This document shows, in pieces, positions 45,263 to 54,345 of a stretch of DNA of 64,000 nt (positions are counted from its first letter, which is position 1; each line of letters begins with the position of its first letter). The position numbers and the translations under genes are program-made. The notes beneath the pieces are model-generated. The model was not told the DNA's origin and searched no databases. It saw only the letters and a list, made by a program, of their open reading frames with translations. The stretch lies in the NCBI GenBank assembly GCA_943788495.1, contig CALSQO010000001.1, forward strand, positions 124,001-188,000, read 5' to 3'. Source of the stretch: UA16 sp905478895. Its GTDB lineage: Bacteria; Bacteroidota; Bacteroidia; Flavobacteriales_D; Sanyastnellaceae.

Positions 45263-46260
45263 GCCGCCTGTGGCTCCTTTAAGTTTTCTGCGCCGAGCAT
45301 GATGAGCAGGGCAAGTGCCAAAGTACTCGCCACACTCATGACCACAATCAACCAACGGATGGGCTTGGCTTTTTTGTCAGCAGGAGCAGCGTAGTCTACC
45401 ACAAAAGCAGAAGGCATTTGTGTTTCGGCATCAAGCTTCATCAATTCGAATCGTTTTTTAAGAATTGCTTCCCGGTCATAGGCCGCTTCGATGAGGTTGG
45501 TCAGCTTATTGAAATCGTTGGCATGCGTTGAAATCTCGGCCATTTGCTTTCGAATTTTCTCTGCATTCGTGGATGCACCTTTTGCAATCGCAGTGGCATA
45601 CTGTTCGTTCAACCCTTCGATTTGAGTGGCGAAGTCGTAGACGCCCAACTCATAAAGTCGGCCGAGTTGCTCTTCCATGCGCTCGATTTCATCTTGCACC
45701 TGATTCAGCGACGATCCCGCATAAACCAAGGCTTCTTCTGCCCGTTCATTTCGAAGGCGATTGGCGACCGAATCCGCAAGGAAAGCGATGTCATTCGCCA
45801 TGTCCGCGGCTTGATTGGGGTCGCTGTCCAGCACTGCTACCTCAATGGATCCATAGCGCGTCAACCGCGCGTCTACATTGGAGTTGTATTCCTTGCCCAA
45901 AAGGGATTGAGCTCCTGCCGTAGACCGATCAATGTCATAGTGTTTCCAAAGGTCGTATTTGGCGATGATGCGCGTCCGAATGCGGTCGGAATTGAGGATT
46001 TGAAGCAGGCGTTCCGCATCTTCTGTTTCGCCATATTCCAACAAATCGTTGCGCTTGATTTCCTCGTAGAATTGCTCGCCAATGGAGTGCTGTGGCGTTG
46101 CGAACATGATGACCGTGGATTTGAATTGCTCTTCCATCAGCATTGCCGCCAATGAAGAGGCCAATGCAGCAGCAAGGCCAATGAAGAAAAAAGCCTTGCG
46201 GCGGTCAAATATGAAACGAAGCAGATGGCTCGAGTTGAGCGTGGAATCGGTTGAATTCAT
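45259..46260 (-). CDS. Wzz-like polysaccharide chain-length determinant
   Basis: A 333-residue protein with two membrane segments, near residues 25-41 (FFFIGLAAALASSLAAML) and near the C-terminus (LIVVMSVASTLALALLIML). Between them is a long periplasmic coiled-coil region (NQVQDEIERMEEQLGRLYEL). This is the Wzz fold. No kinase domain is attached, unlike many exopolysaccharide co-polymerases. It sits between Wzx- and Wzy-like genes, as expected for a partner that sets chain length. Confidence 0.85.
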   Translation of the reverse strand: MNSTDSTLNSSHLLRFIFDRRKAFFFIGLAAALASSLAAMLMEEQFKSTVIMFATPQHSIGEQFYEEIKRNDLLEYGETEDAERLLQILNSDRIRTRIIAKYDLWKHYDIDRSTAGAQSLLGKEYNSNVDARLTRYGSIEVAVLDSDPNQAADMANDIAFLADSVANRLRNERAEEALVYAGSSLNQVQDEIERMEEQLGRLYELGVYDFATQIEGLNEQYATAIAKGASTNAEKIRKQMAEISTHANDFNKLTNLIEAAYDREAILKKRFELMKLDAETQMPSAFVVDYAAPADKKAKPIRWLIVVMSVASTLALALLIMLGAENLKEPQAA

Positions 46261-46275
46261 GCGATGGGATTGGAG

Positions 46276-47790
46276 CTACGAGTCGGCAAAGGTATTCATC
46301 TTATCGGACAGCATCTTCTTCATGGATCGAAAATCAATGACGCCCGGCAGCAAGCCAGCCGCGAGGCATCCAATCAGGGCGATCCAAAGTGCTTGATTGG
46401 GGTTGATTCCCCAACGCGACAGAAGGCTGCATATTGCAAAGCAAGCCAATGAATGCAGGCAAAGGGCGCGGAGCAGCTTCCACCACTGCCTTCCTGGGTA
46501 GTTGCGCAAGCAGAAATAAATCTGGCCACCGACCATTGCTCCTTGAGTGATGGCGCTAATAATGGCACAACCCATGCCGCCGTTGGTGGCGGTTGCCTGG
46601 CTGAGCCACCAAGCGTTCAATACGATATTGAGCAAAGCTCCCGCGGCAGCCATTCGATTCAAAACACGCATATCTCCCCTCGCAGTGAGCAAGGTGCTGA
46701 AAACGTAGCCCTGGGCAAAAACGGCGAATGAAATCATAAGCCAAGGAAGAATTCCTGCGGCTGCTTGAATTTCATAGTCATAAAATGTACCGAGAAACGA
46801 TTCGGGGAAAAACCACGAGGCCCAGGCAATGGAAGCACCGACTGCGAGGAGCACGCTGCTCATGGAACGAGCAAGCGGTCGCACATCTGCACGTTGCGCG
46901 AGCATACGTGTAAAATAAGGGAGCAGCAATGTCGCACACAAATAGCCAATCATATTGGCCGCTTCAAAGAACCGGTAACTCATCGCGTACCAGCCGGCTT
47001 GAATCGCGCCATCAGGCGCCAGGCGTTCGAGCATGATTCCATCGACCCGGTGGTACGTCATCATCAATAGAAACAGCAGGGCGTATGGCCATCCTGATTT
47101 GAGGTCTTCTTGGATGTTTCTCGCTGATTCATCACCGAGCGGTGACGGCAAGCGGTCAACAAACAATGTGTGCTTTTTTAGTCTCCAAAGTGCAATGATG
47201 CACGTGAGGAATAATGCCACAGAGGTGCCCCATAAGAGCCAAGTAAGCTCGAATCGTTCAAATGAAAAGATGAGCGCTCCCATGGAGAGAAAAAGCATGC
47301 TCCTATCGCCCACCGATACCCATGCGTCGGTGCGGTGGGCGCCAATGCCTTGGAGGCCTGCACGGATGTAAAGAATGGCGCTAAGCAGCGCCTGGTTGAT
47401 CCCAATCCAGGCCAGCCAAATCAGTGATTCACCTCTCCAGCCCAGCAGCCATCCAATCGACATGAGCAGAGCAAAGTACGCAGGGAAGAGGACGCTCTTC
47501 GTGCGCCAGCCTTGTCGGAAAGCGTGATGAATTTCACCCCGATTGCCTGAGATGAGGCGCGTCATGTGATTGGCTAAACCCGCATCCAAGAGGATGTTGA
47601 GCAATATGGAAAGGCTCAACAACGGAAAATACCGACCAAACTCTTCCGGTCCGAGCAAGTCCTGAATTTTCGTGTCAATGATCAGCAAATAAGCTGGTTT
47701 GACAGCGAGGTTGAGAATCATCAACCAAGACAAATGTTTGAGGAATTGTTTCAAAATGAGGGGCTCAACCGATTTCCATGGATGCTGCAT
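46276..47790 (-). CDS. Wzx-like polysaccharide flippase
   Basis: A 504-residue protein with about twelve to fourteen membrane segments. The N-terminal pattern of the MOP superfamily is clear: a helix, then LLGPEEFGRYFPLLSLSILL, as in Wzx-type transporters. It would flip lipid-linked glycan units across the inner membrane for the Wzy-like polymerase. It is the first gene of the minus-strand trio and is divergent from the glycosyltransferase, with 49 bases between starts. Confidence 0.85.
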   Translation of the reverse strand: MQHPWKSVEPLILKQFLKHLSWLMILNLAVKPAYLLIIDTKIQDLLGPEEFGRYFPLLSLSILLNILLDAGLANHMTRLISGNRGEIHHAFRQGWRTKSVLFPAYFALLMSIGWLLGWRGESLIWLAWIGINQALLSAILYIRAGLQGIGAHRTDAWVSVGDRSMLFLSMGALIFSFERFELTWLLWGTSVALFLTCIIALWRLKKHTLFVDRLPSPLGDESARNIQEDLKSGWPYALLFLLMMTYHRVDGIMLERLAPDGAIQAGWYAMSYRFFEAANMIGYLCATLLLPYFTRMLAQRADVRPLARSMSSVLLAVGASIAWASWFFPESFLGTFYDYEIQAAAGILPWLMISFAVFAQGYVFSTLLTARGDMRVLNRMAAAGALLNIVLNAWWLSQATATNGGMGCAIISAITQGAMVGGQIYFCLRNYPGRQWWKLLRALCLHSLACFAICSLLSRWGINPNQALWIALIGCLAAGLLPGVIDFRSMKKMLSDKMNTFADS

Positions 47791-47826
47791 GCAAATAACG
47801 GCATATGCAGCGGAGAATTGTCAACC

Positions 47827-47834
47827 TATCTTCG
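47827..47834 (+). promoter_or_regulatory. TAnnTTCG promoter element for the glycosyltransferase
   Basis: TATCTTCG ends five bases before the ATG at 47840. It helps to choose that start over earlier in-frame ones. Confidence 0.6.
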
Positions 47835-47839
47835 CAACC

Positions 47840-48949
47840 ATGGCGCGCATCGCATTGAACGCACGATTATTGATTCCGGGCCGCTTGGAAGGCATCGGGT
47901 GGTTTACCCACGAATGCTACCAACGGCTCATTTCGGCTCATCCGGAACACGAATTTCAGCTGTTTTTTGACCGCGCGCCCTCCACAGAGTTTTGCTATGG
48001 CAAAAATGCGTCGGAAGTTCGGCTGTTGCCGCCCGCGCGACGGCCATTCTTGTACGATGCTTGGTTTGATTATGCCGTTACTCGCCAGCTAAAACGCTGG
48101 AAGGCGGATGTATTTCTTTCGACAGATGGCATGCTCAGCCGGCGAACTCAGGTGCCTCAGATCCCGGTGTTTCACGATTTGAATTTCATGCATCATCCTG
48201 AGTGGATGCCTACACGTGAAGCCAATTATTACCGCAATCGTTTTCCTGAATTTGCGCAAATAGCGGCTCGGATTTTAACGGTTTCCGATTATTCCCGACA
48301 CGATATCGCTTCACAATTCAAGGTGGCAATTGATTCGATTGATGTGGTATACAATGCACCTGCCAAAGAGTACAAGCCATTGGTTTCTCCTGATTTGGCA
48401 CAAGCACAGCGGAACCGGGTGGCAGGGGGGCAAGCGTACTTTGTGTTTGTTGGCAGCTTGCATCCGCGCAAAAACATCTCGGGGCTGCTGCAAGCCTTTG
48501 GCGCTTATCGCGCCATGGGGGGCAAACACGAATTGGTCATTGTAGGCGAATCCATGTGGTCGGATGAAATGCGGAATCAACCAGGGGTGCATTTTTCGGG
48601 TCGATTGGAACGGGAGATGCTCGCGGCTACGGTGAAGGCTTCGGAAGGACTCGTGTTTATTCCTTGGTTCGAGGGGTTTGGGGTGCCGATCGTAGAGGCT
48701 TTTGCTTCAGGAGTTCCGGTGATCGCTAGCAATAGGACCGCAATGCCCGAAGTGTGCGGCGGAGCGGCTGTCGCCTTGGTAGAACCGGACGATGCCCATG
48801 GCATAGCGAGCTGGATGAAACGATTGGAGGGGGATTCTGCCTTGCGCCAGGAGGCCGTCGAGCGAGGTTTGGCTCGTGCGCAGGCGTTTTCATGGGATGA
48901 TTCGGCTGCGCAGCTGTGGACATCCATTGAGCAGGTGCTTAAGCCATGA
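47840..48949 (+). CDS. glycosyltransferase family 4 (GT-B) enzyme
   Basis: A 369-residue GT-B enzyme. It begins MARIALNARLLIPGRLEGIGWFT, a family-typical start with the acceptor-site glycine. The C-terminal half has FVFVGSLHPRKNISGLLQAF and the E-x7-E nucleotide-sugar site GFGVPIVEAFASGVPVI. It transfers a sugar to a growing glycan, probably for the polysaccharide locus across the promoter gap. The longer reading from 47699 is rejected because of the promoter element and family length. It overlaps rnhB by four bases as ATGA. Confidence 0.9.
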   Translation: MARIALNARLLIPGRLEGIGWFTHECYQRLISAHPEHEFQLFFDRAPSTEFCYGKNASEVRLLPPARRPFLYDAWFDYAVTRQLKRWKADVFLSTDGMLSRRTQVPQIPVFHDLNFMHHPEWMPTREANYYRNRFPEFAQIAARILTVSDYSRHDIASQFKVAIDSIDVVYNAPAKEYKPLVSPDLAQAQRNRVAGGQAYFVFVGSLHPRKNISGLLQAFGAYRAMGGKHELVIVGESMWSDEMRNQPGVHFSGRLEREMLAATVKASEGLVFIPWFEGFGVPIVEAFASGVPVIASNRTAMPEVCGGAAVALVEPDDAHGIASWMKRLEGDSALRQEAVERGLARAQAFSWDDSAAQLWTSIEQVLKP

Positions 48950-49572
48950 GCCTTGCACCGTGGATTGAAAAAGAACGCTTGGAGGCCGGTTGCGATGAGG
49001 CAGGGCGGGGGTGCCTTGCAGGCCCTGTCACAGCAGCCTCGGTCATTTTATCGCCAAATTTGGCGTTGGAATTGGTCAATGATGGCGTCCTGGATGACAG
49101 CAAGAAGTTGAACAAGAAAGTCCGGGATGCCCTGCGCGAGAAGATTGAATCTGAGGCGTTGGCCTGGGCAGTTTGCCATATTTCACCTCAAGAAATTGAT
49201 CGCATCAACATTTTGCAGGCTTCCCTTAAAGCCATGCGCGAGGCCACCAAGCAATTGCGCACCTTTCCCGAATTCATGCTCATTGATGGCAATCGCTTTG
49301 TTACGGAAAAGGGATTGCCTCCGCACGAGTGCTTTGTCAAAGGAGACGGTCGATTTGCCTCGATTGCTGCAGCGAGCGTTTTGGCCAAGACGCACCGTGA
49401 CGAGCGAATGCTCGCGTTGCATGAGCAACATCCACAATATGGATGGGAGACGAATGCAGGGTATCCCACGAAAGGCCACCGAGCAGCCATTGCACAGCTG
49501 GGGATTACAAATCACCACCGGAAATCATTCCGTCAATTGCCCGGCCTAATGTCACGAATGGATGCCTCTTGA
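48946..49572 (+). CDS. rnhB: ribonuclease HII
   Basis: A 208-residue enzyme that cuts RNA in RNA-DNA hybrids and removes single ribonucleotides from DNA. The catalytic block GCDEAGRGCLAGPVTAASVIL carries the Asp-Glu pair; further acidic residues are in LDDSKKL and LIDGNRF. The segment ASVLAKTHRDERM is also typical. The start overlaps the glycosyltransferase stop as ATGA, so expression is coupled. Confidence 0.96.
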   Translation: MSLAPWIEKERLEAGCDEAGRGCLAGPVTAASVILSPNLALELVNDGVLDDSKKLNKKVRDALREKIESEALAWAVCHISPQEIDRINILQASLKAMREATKQLRTFPEFMLIDGNRFVTEKGLPPHECFVKGDGRFASIAAASVLAKTHRDERMLALHEQHPQYGWETNAGYPTKGHRAAIAQLGITNHHRKSFRQLPGLMSRMDAS

Positions 49573-49721
49573 ATTGCGGATGCAAATGAGGGGTATCCAT
49601 TAGCGCTTTGTGCCAGAATGTTATGATTGGATTAACAAATTGGCATATTTATCCACAGAATGCCTTGATTTGTCGAGTTTTAGGTAGCTTGCATGCACTT
49701 AGTTACACCAAATCTCACACT

Positions 49722-52700
49722 ATGCGTTCATTTAATTTGCTCATGGCAATGGTTCTCCTTGGATTTACATCCGGAATGTTTGCCCAATGCGGTCTCTTTA
49801 TTTCTGAGTATTCAGAGGGAAGTTCCAGCAACAAGTATATAGAAATCTACAACCCTACAAATGACGCTGTCGATCTGACACAATACGCGATCGCTTCGGT
49901 AGGAAATGCTCCAACAACTGTCGGAGTTCATGAGTTCTGGAACGCTTTTGCAGAGGGTGCAACAATCGCGCCTGGAGACGTATATGTTTGGGCGAATGGC
50001 GGAAGTGATCCTGCGATCATAGCTGAAACAGATCAAACCGGAAATGCATACTTCAATGGTGACGACGGCTACGCTCTCGTCTTTGGAGCTGAAGACGACT
50101 ACACGTTTGTTGACATCATCGGAAATTTTGAAGGCGATCCCGGCTCAGGTTGGCCGGTTGCAGGTGTCGAGAATGCCACAGCGAATCATACCCTCGTTCG
50201 TAAATCTGACATTGGTCAGGGCGTCGGATACGATTGGGCCTCCGCCGCAGGAACCTCAGCGGAAGATTCTCAGTGGATTGTTTACGATCAGAACACTTGG
50301 GATTACCTCGGCGCGCACGTCTTTACCGGCACATGCGGTGCTGCTGTGCCAGGATGCACGAATGAAAACGCGACAAACTATAATTCTGACGCGACAACGG
50401 ACGACGGTTCATGCACTTTTGATAATGCATGCAACGTCGACGGTGTGGTTGTAACTACGGGAAGCCTCTACTACGACCCCGCGGATTTGAGCATCGAGCC
50501 CGGCGTCACGGTGGTTTGGGAAAATGTCGGTGGAACGCACAATGCAAATGGCCTCACCAACACGATTACGGGTGAATCATTTGGCAATCCGGAAGATTTC
50601 TTCTTCTCACCTGTAGTGGGCAATCCAGAAGGAGTCTGCATCGGCAGCCACACGTTCAACGTACCCGGCGTTTACAATTACGATTGCAGTGTGGGCAGCC
50701 ACGCACAACTGGGGATGGTTGGAACCATCACCGTTGGAACAGGAGGCTGCACAGCACCTGCAGCTCCCAACTACAATGAAGCCGCAGATTACGACGACGG
50801 CTCTTGCCTCGAGGTGACGACGACGGCCATTGCGACCATTCAGGAGGGCCAATTGACGGATACTTACACGGGTCAAACAGTTGTGACGAATGGTGTGATC
50901 ACCGGTGTCTTTGGGCAATTGGTGAGTATGCAGGATGGTCAAGGTGCTTATAGTGGAATTTGGATGTACGGTCCCAACGTTGCTGTCACAGTTGGCGATT
51001 TGGTGGAAGTGACAGGAACAGTATCTGAATACAATGGCTTGACCCAGCTGTCAAGTCCTTCCATTCTCATCCAAGCGCAAGGTTCTGACTTGCCAACGCC
51101 AGAGCTTTTGGCCACATCAGCCGTTGCTGGAGGCGAAGAGTGGGAAGGCGTTTTGGTTCAGGTCACAGCGGACGTGAGCAATGAGAGCCTCGGATTTGGT
51201 GAGTGGGGAGTTGATGATAGCTCAGGTGAATGCCGGGTTGACGATCGCGGTTATGATGCGATTGGAACCGGTAATGTTGTTGCAGGAAGCACGTGGCAGG
51301 TAACAGGCCCATTGGATTACAGCTATGGAGATTTCAAAATTCAACCTCGCTCTGAAGCAGATGCACTTCTTTACGGTTGCACCAGCAGTGGCGCTTCGAA
51401 CTACAATGCTGGAGCAGGCATCGACGACGGTTCCTGTGAATTTTCTGGGGAGTCTTGTGAGATTTTCTTCTCAGAGTATGCAGAGGGCAGTTCAAACAAC
51501 AAGTACTTAGAAATTTACAACCCTACAGCGTCGACTGTGTTCTTGGGACAATACCTCATTGGTAACTGTGGAAACGGTTGTCAAAATAACGGTCCAACTG
51601 CACCCGAGTATTTCTTGAATTTTCCTGCGTCAGCATCCATTGCTGCGGGTGGATTCTACATCATTGCTCACCCTTCAGCGGATTCCCTCATTTTGGCCCA
51701 AGCAGATTTGACGCATGGGTATTTGTCCAATGGTGATGACGCTTATGGCCTCTTCGATGCAGACACCTTATTGATGGATGCAGTGGGAGAATTTGGCTTG
51801 GATCCAGGAACGGGATGGGATGTTGCAGGGGTAACAAATGGAACTCAAGATCACACGTTGGTCCGAACCGAGTTTGTCTACACGGGAAATGATGGCGATT
51901 GGGCCATGTCTGCGGGAACCAATGCCTTTGATTCTGAGTGGATTGTTCTGGATCAAAACGATTGGTCAGATTTGGGCATGCACACATTCTCGGGCTCTTG
52001 CGCGGCTTCAACAGGAGGTTGCACAGATCCTTTCGCTGTGAACTATGACATGGATGCAACTTCCGATGACGGTTCATGCATTTACATCAGCAGCTACACC
52101 ATTCAGGAGATTCAGTCCGGTGCTTTGAGCGGTCAGATGCTGACTTCTGGGATCGTTACCGCAGTATACCCTCCAACGGGTGGATTGGCGAACAGCCCAT
52201 CTTACGTCATCCAGGACGGAACGGGTCCCAACTCAGCGATTTGGGTCATTGGTGACGGTGTGATGCAAGGAGACGAAGTGTCCATCCTCGGAAACGTATC
52301 TGAGGTCTACGGATTGCGCCAAATTCAAGGCCCTACCGCTGAGATTCTGTCTTCTGGAAATACGCTTCCGGTTGCCGAAATTCTCGATCCATCAGGGATC
52401 AACGACGAGCAATGGGAATGTGTTTTGGTGAGCATGACAGGCGACTGTGTGAATGCAGATGCGGGTTATGGTGAATGGCACTTGGATGCGGGATCCGGCA
52501 TCGGAAGCATTGACGATGTGGGGTATGATGCAATTGGAGATTCATTGACCAATGATGGGGTTGCATTTGTCCCCTTGTTAGAAGTGGATCGCTCTTACCG
52601 CGTGGTAGGTGCAAACTTCTATGCATATGGCGCGTGGAAATTGCTTCCTCGTAATAATGCTGACGTCGTTCGATTGGGTTGTACCACTGCGTCCTTCAGC

Positions 52701-53690
52701 AATTATGATGCGTATGCTCAGGAAGACGATGGTACTTGCCTTGATGCACCCGGTTGCACAAACCCAGCAGCAGACAACTACGATGCTGGAGCGACGATTG
52801 ATGATGGCTCTTGCATCATCTCGGGTTGCGACGATCCCGCGGCATTCAATTACCAAGAAGGTGTGACCAATGCGACCAACGAAGATTGCTATTTCACACT
52901 GCCAGACCTAACCATTAACGAGATTCACTACAACCCGTGCGGAACACAAGGGGATGATTTTGATTTTGAGTTCGTTGAGATTTTTGTAGGCGACGATGAA
53001 ATCATCGACTTGGGTGGATTCGAATTCTATAATTCTGCCAGTGGAGAACCTCAATTGGGGTATGTCTTCCCAGAAGGGACTACGGTTGCTCCAGGGGAAT
53101 ACTTCCTGATGACTGTTTCGGATGAGGGCACAGCCAACTATGCGGATTTGGGTGTTCAAGTGTTCCAAATGGAATTGGGCAATTTCTCCAATAGTGGAGA
53201 ATCGGTGAGCATTGAAGATGGATTCGGCAACCTACTGGATGCCGTTGACTACGATGATGCGTCTCCATGGCCTTCGCAAACAGTTGCTGTTTTGGGCAAC
53301 GTATTGGTTCAGTCTCCTGATGGCGGTTGCTCTACGTTGGAATTGATCCAAACGGATCTCAACAATGACGATGCGGACAACTGGCAGGCGAGCTGGGTCG
53401 ATAACGGAACACCGGGTGCTCCGAATTCTTCCGCCTTTGGTTGCACGGATGCGTCTGCTTGCAACTACGCCGCGGGTGCATTTTTCGATGATGAATCTTG
53501 CACGTACGAGTGCCAAGGCTGCATGTATGCCGACGCGACCAACTACGACGCCTCATTCACGATGGACAACGGCACATGCGTGTTCGATTTCACGGACGAT
53601 TGCCCTGCGGATCTGAACGGAGACGGTTTGGTGACCACCTCTGACCTTCTTCAATTCCTTCCAGAATTTGGCACTTCTTGCCCTGAATAA
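49722..53690 (+). CDS. large secreted multidomain protein (lamin-tail, cupredoxin and OB-like domains, dockerin-like C-terminus)
   Basis: A 1322-residue protein starting MRSFNLLMAMVLLGFTSGMF with a signal peptide cut near FAQ. In order: lamin-tail-type domain (about 22-205); cupredoxin-like domain (about 236-340) with a likely type 1 copper site (His273, Cys322, His327, Met332); OB-like domain (365-543); second lamin-tail domain (574-757); second OB-like domain (789-980); third lamin-tail domain (1062-1236). Nine short Cys-framed, Asp-rich repeats separate the domains. The last 29 residues read DLNGDGLVTTSDLLQFLPEF, like one EF-hand dockerin unit. I see no classical type IX C-terminal sorting domain. 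It is presumably surface-exposed or released. Function unknown; it stands alone after rnhB. Confidence 0.85.
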   Translation: MRSFNLLMAMVLLGFTSGMFAQCGLFISEYSEGSSSNKYIEIYNPTNDAVDLTQYAIASVGNAPTTVGVHEFWNAFAEGATIAPGDVYVWANGGSDPAIIAETDQTGNAYFNGDDGYALVFGAEDDYTFVDIIGNFEGDPGSGWPVAGVENATANHTLVRKSDIGQGVGYDWASAAGTSAEDSQWIVYDQNTWDYLGAHVFTGTCGAAVPGCTNENATNYNSDATTDDGSCTFDNACNVDGVVVTTGSLYYDPADLSIEPGVTVVWENVGGTHNANGLTNTITGESFGNPEDFFFSPVVGNPEGVCIGSHTFNVPGVYNYDCSVGSHAQLGMVGTITVGTGGCTAPAAPNYNEAADYDDGSCLEVTTTAIATIQEGQLTDTYTGQTVVTNGVITGVFGQLVSMQDGQGAYSGIWMYGPNVAVTVGDLVEVTGTVSEYNGLTQLSSPSILIQAQGSDLPTPELLATSAVAGGEEWEGVLVQVTADVSNESLGFGEWGVDDSSGECRVDDRGYDAIGTGNVVAGSTWQVTGPLDYSYGDFKIQPRSEADALLYGCTSSGASNYNAGAGIDDGSCEFSGESCEIFFSEYAEGSSNNKYLEIYNPTASTVFLGQYLIGNCGNGCQNNGPTAPEYFLNFPASASIAAGGFYIIAHPSADSLILAQADLTHGYLSNGDDAYGLFDADTLLMDAVGEFGLDPGTGWDVAGVTNGTQDHTLVRTEFVYTGNDGDWAMSAGTNAFDSEWIVLDQNDWSDLGMHTFSGSCAASTGGCTDPFAVNYDMDATSDDGSCIYISSYTIQEIQSGALSGQMLTSGIVTAVYPPTGGLANSPSYVIQDGTGPNSAIWVIGDGVMQGDEVSILGNVSEVYGLRQIQGPTAEILSSGNTLPVAEILDPSGINDEQWECVLVSMTGDCVNADAGYGEWHLDAGSGIGSIDDVGYDAIGDSLTNDGVAFVPLLEVDRSYRVVGANFYAYGAWKLLPRNNADVVRLGCTTASFSNYDAYAQEDDGTCLDAPGCTNPAADNYDAGATIDDGSCIISGCDDPAAFNYQEGVTNATNEDCYFTLPDLTINEIHYNPCGTQGDDFDFEFVEIFVGDDEIIDLGGFEFYNSASGEPQLGYVFPEGTTVAPGEYFLMTVSDEGTANYADLGVQVFQMELGNFSNSGESVSIEDGFGNLLDAVDYDDASPWPSQTVAVLGNVLVQSPDGGCSTLELIQTDLNNDDADNWQASWVDNGTPGAPNSSAFGCTDASACNYAAGAFFDDESCTYECQGCMYADATNYDASFTMDNGTCVFDFTDDCPADLNGDGLVTTSDLLQFLPEFGTSCPE
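50348..53583 (+). repeat. nine dispersed 21-codon Cys-framed Asp-rich repeats inside the large secreted protein
   Basis: The unit GCT-x6-NY-x4-A-x2-DDGSC recurs near codons 210, 342, 552, 766, 986, 1011, 1036, 1240 and 1266 of the gene at 49722. The seventh copy is divergent. Each unit probably closes a disulfide and may bind calcium through its Asp-rich part; it links the larger domains. Such repeats are frequent in marine Flavobacteriales surface proteins. Confidence 0.85.
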
Positions 53691-53715
53691 GGGAAGAACG
53701 TTCATTCAAAAAGAG

Positions 53716-53748
53716 AAAAGGCGCTCCCAAGATGGGGGCGCCTTTTTT
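53716..53748. terminator. bidirectional terminator after the large secreted protein gene
   Basis: The stem GGCGCTCCC pairs with GGGGGCGCC over a short loop, flanked by A and T runs. It can serve both this gene and the convergent lipoprotein gene. Confidence 0.85.
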
Positions 53749-53780
53749 GATGCTTCAAAGCGTTAAACTGTCAGCTCCCC

Positions 53781-54293
53781 TCATGGCTTGAGTACCACGT
53801 TGGTATATGCCTCATTCGACGCATTAAGTGAACGGTCAAATAAAGTGATTCGGAACCGCAATGAGTCATAGGGGCTGTTCAGGCTCCATGAATTCATGGC
53901 GATGGCAATCGTCCCATCCAAGGCAGGATTGTCCCCGGTTGGCGAAGCTTTTGGAACGCGGTAATAGAAAGGGATTTGTCCAGCAGCGGGGTCGAGGTCG
54001 AACGGAACCCATTCGCCGTCTTGTAGCTCTTCGTACTCGCATTTCAGATTGTAGTGATAATCGCACGACGCACAAAAATGAGGGGGCAGTGTATCTCCTT
54101 GCGAGAGGCCAACATCTCCATCTCCATCTGTGAACGCTATTACGAGCTCACGGCTCCCATCGGGGTTGAGTTCGAACGATTGAAATTCGATCAACGGATT
54201 GTCTGGAAGATTTGGCTCGGGAAGGCAACGAGAAAGCCCGAATGCAGTCGCGCATCCGAGCGCAATGGAGGCCAATTGGAACTTGATTTTCAT
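53781..54293 (-). CDS. conserved exported (probable lipoprotein) hypothetical protein
   Basis: A 170-residue protein with a signal sequence ending GLSRC (Cys23). The Arg before the Cys is atypical for a lipobox, so anchoring is likely but not certain. The mature part has an acidic FTDGDGDVGL stretch, typical of calcium-loop-like or beta-sandwich lipoproteins of Bacteroidota, and a CASCDYHYNLKC cluster. A TAGCTTTG element lies 22 bases upstream. It is divergent from the LuxE-like gene. I recognise the pattern as a recurring Bacteroidota lipoprotein but can name no function. Confidence 0.75.
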   Translation of the reverse strand: MKIKFQLASIALGCATAFGLSRCLPEPNLPDNPLIEFQSFELNPDGSRELVIAFTDGDGDVGLSQGDTLPPHFCASCDYHYNLKCEYEELQDGEWVPFDLDPAAGQIPFYYRVPKASPTGDNPALDGTIAIAMNSWSLNSPYDSLRFRITLFDRSLNASNEAYTNVVLKP

Positions 54294-54315
54294 AAAATCG
54301 AGATTACGGTAGGTT

Positions 54316-54323
54316 CAAAGCTA
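54316..54323 (-). promoter_or_regulatory. TAnnTTTG promoter element for the lipoprotein gene at 53781
   Basis: TAGCTTTG on the minus strand lies 22 bases before the ATG. Confidence 0.55.
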
Positions 54324-54345
54324 ATCAATCCGGAATTTCGCAGGA

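Noticed and set aside
49649..49657. Perfect DnaA-box sequence TTATCCACA in an AT-rich stretch before the large secreted protein gene
   Set aside because: One box only, no cluster, no dnaA, dnaN or gidA nearby. A given 9-mer is expected about 0.5 times in this window on two strands, so chance explains it; no replication origin is claimed.
50348..53583. Regularly recurring short repeats that could suggest a CRISPR-like array
   Set aside because: They are protein-level repeats of variable spacing inside one open frame, diverged in DNA sequence, with no constant repeat-spacer pattern.
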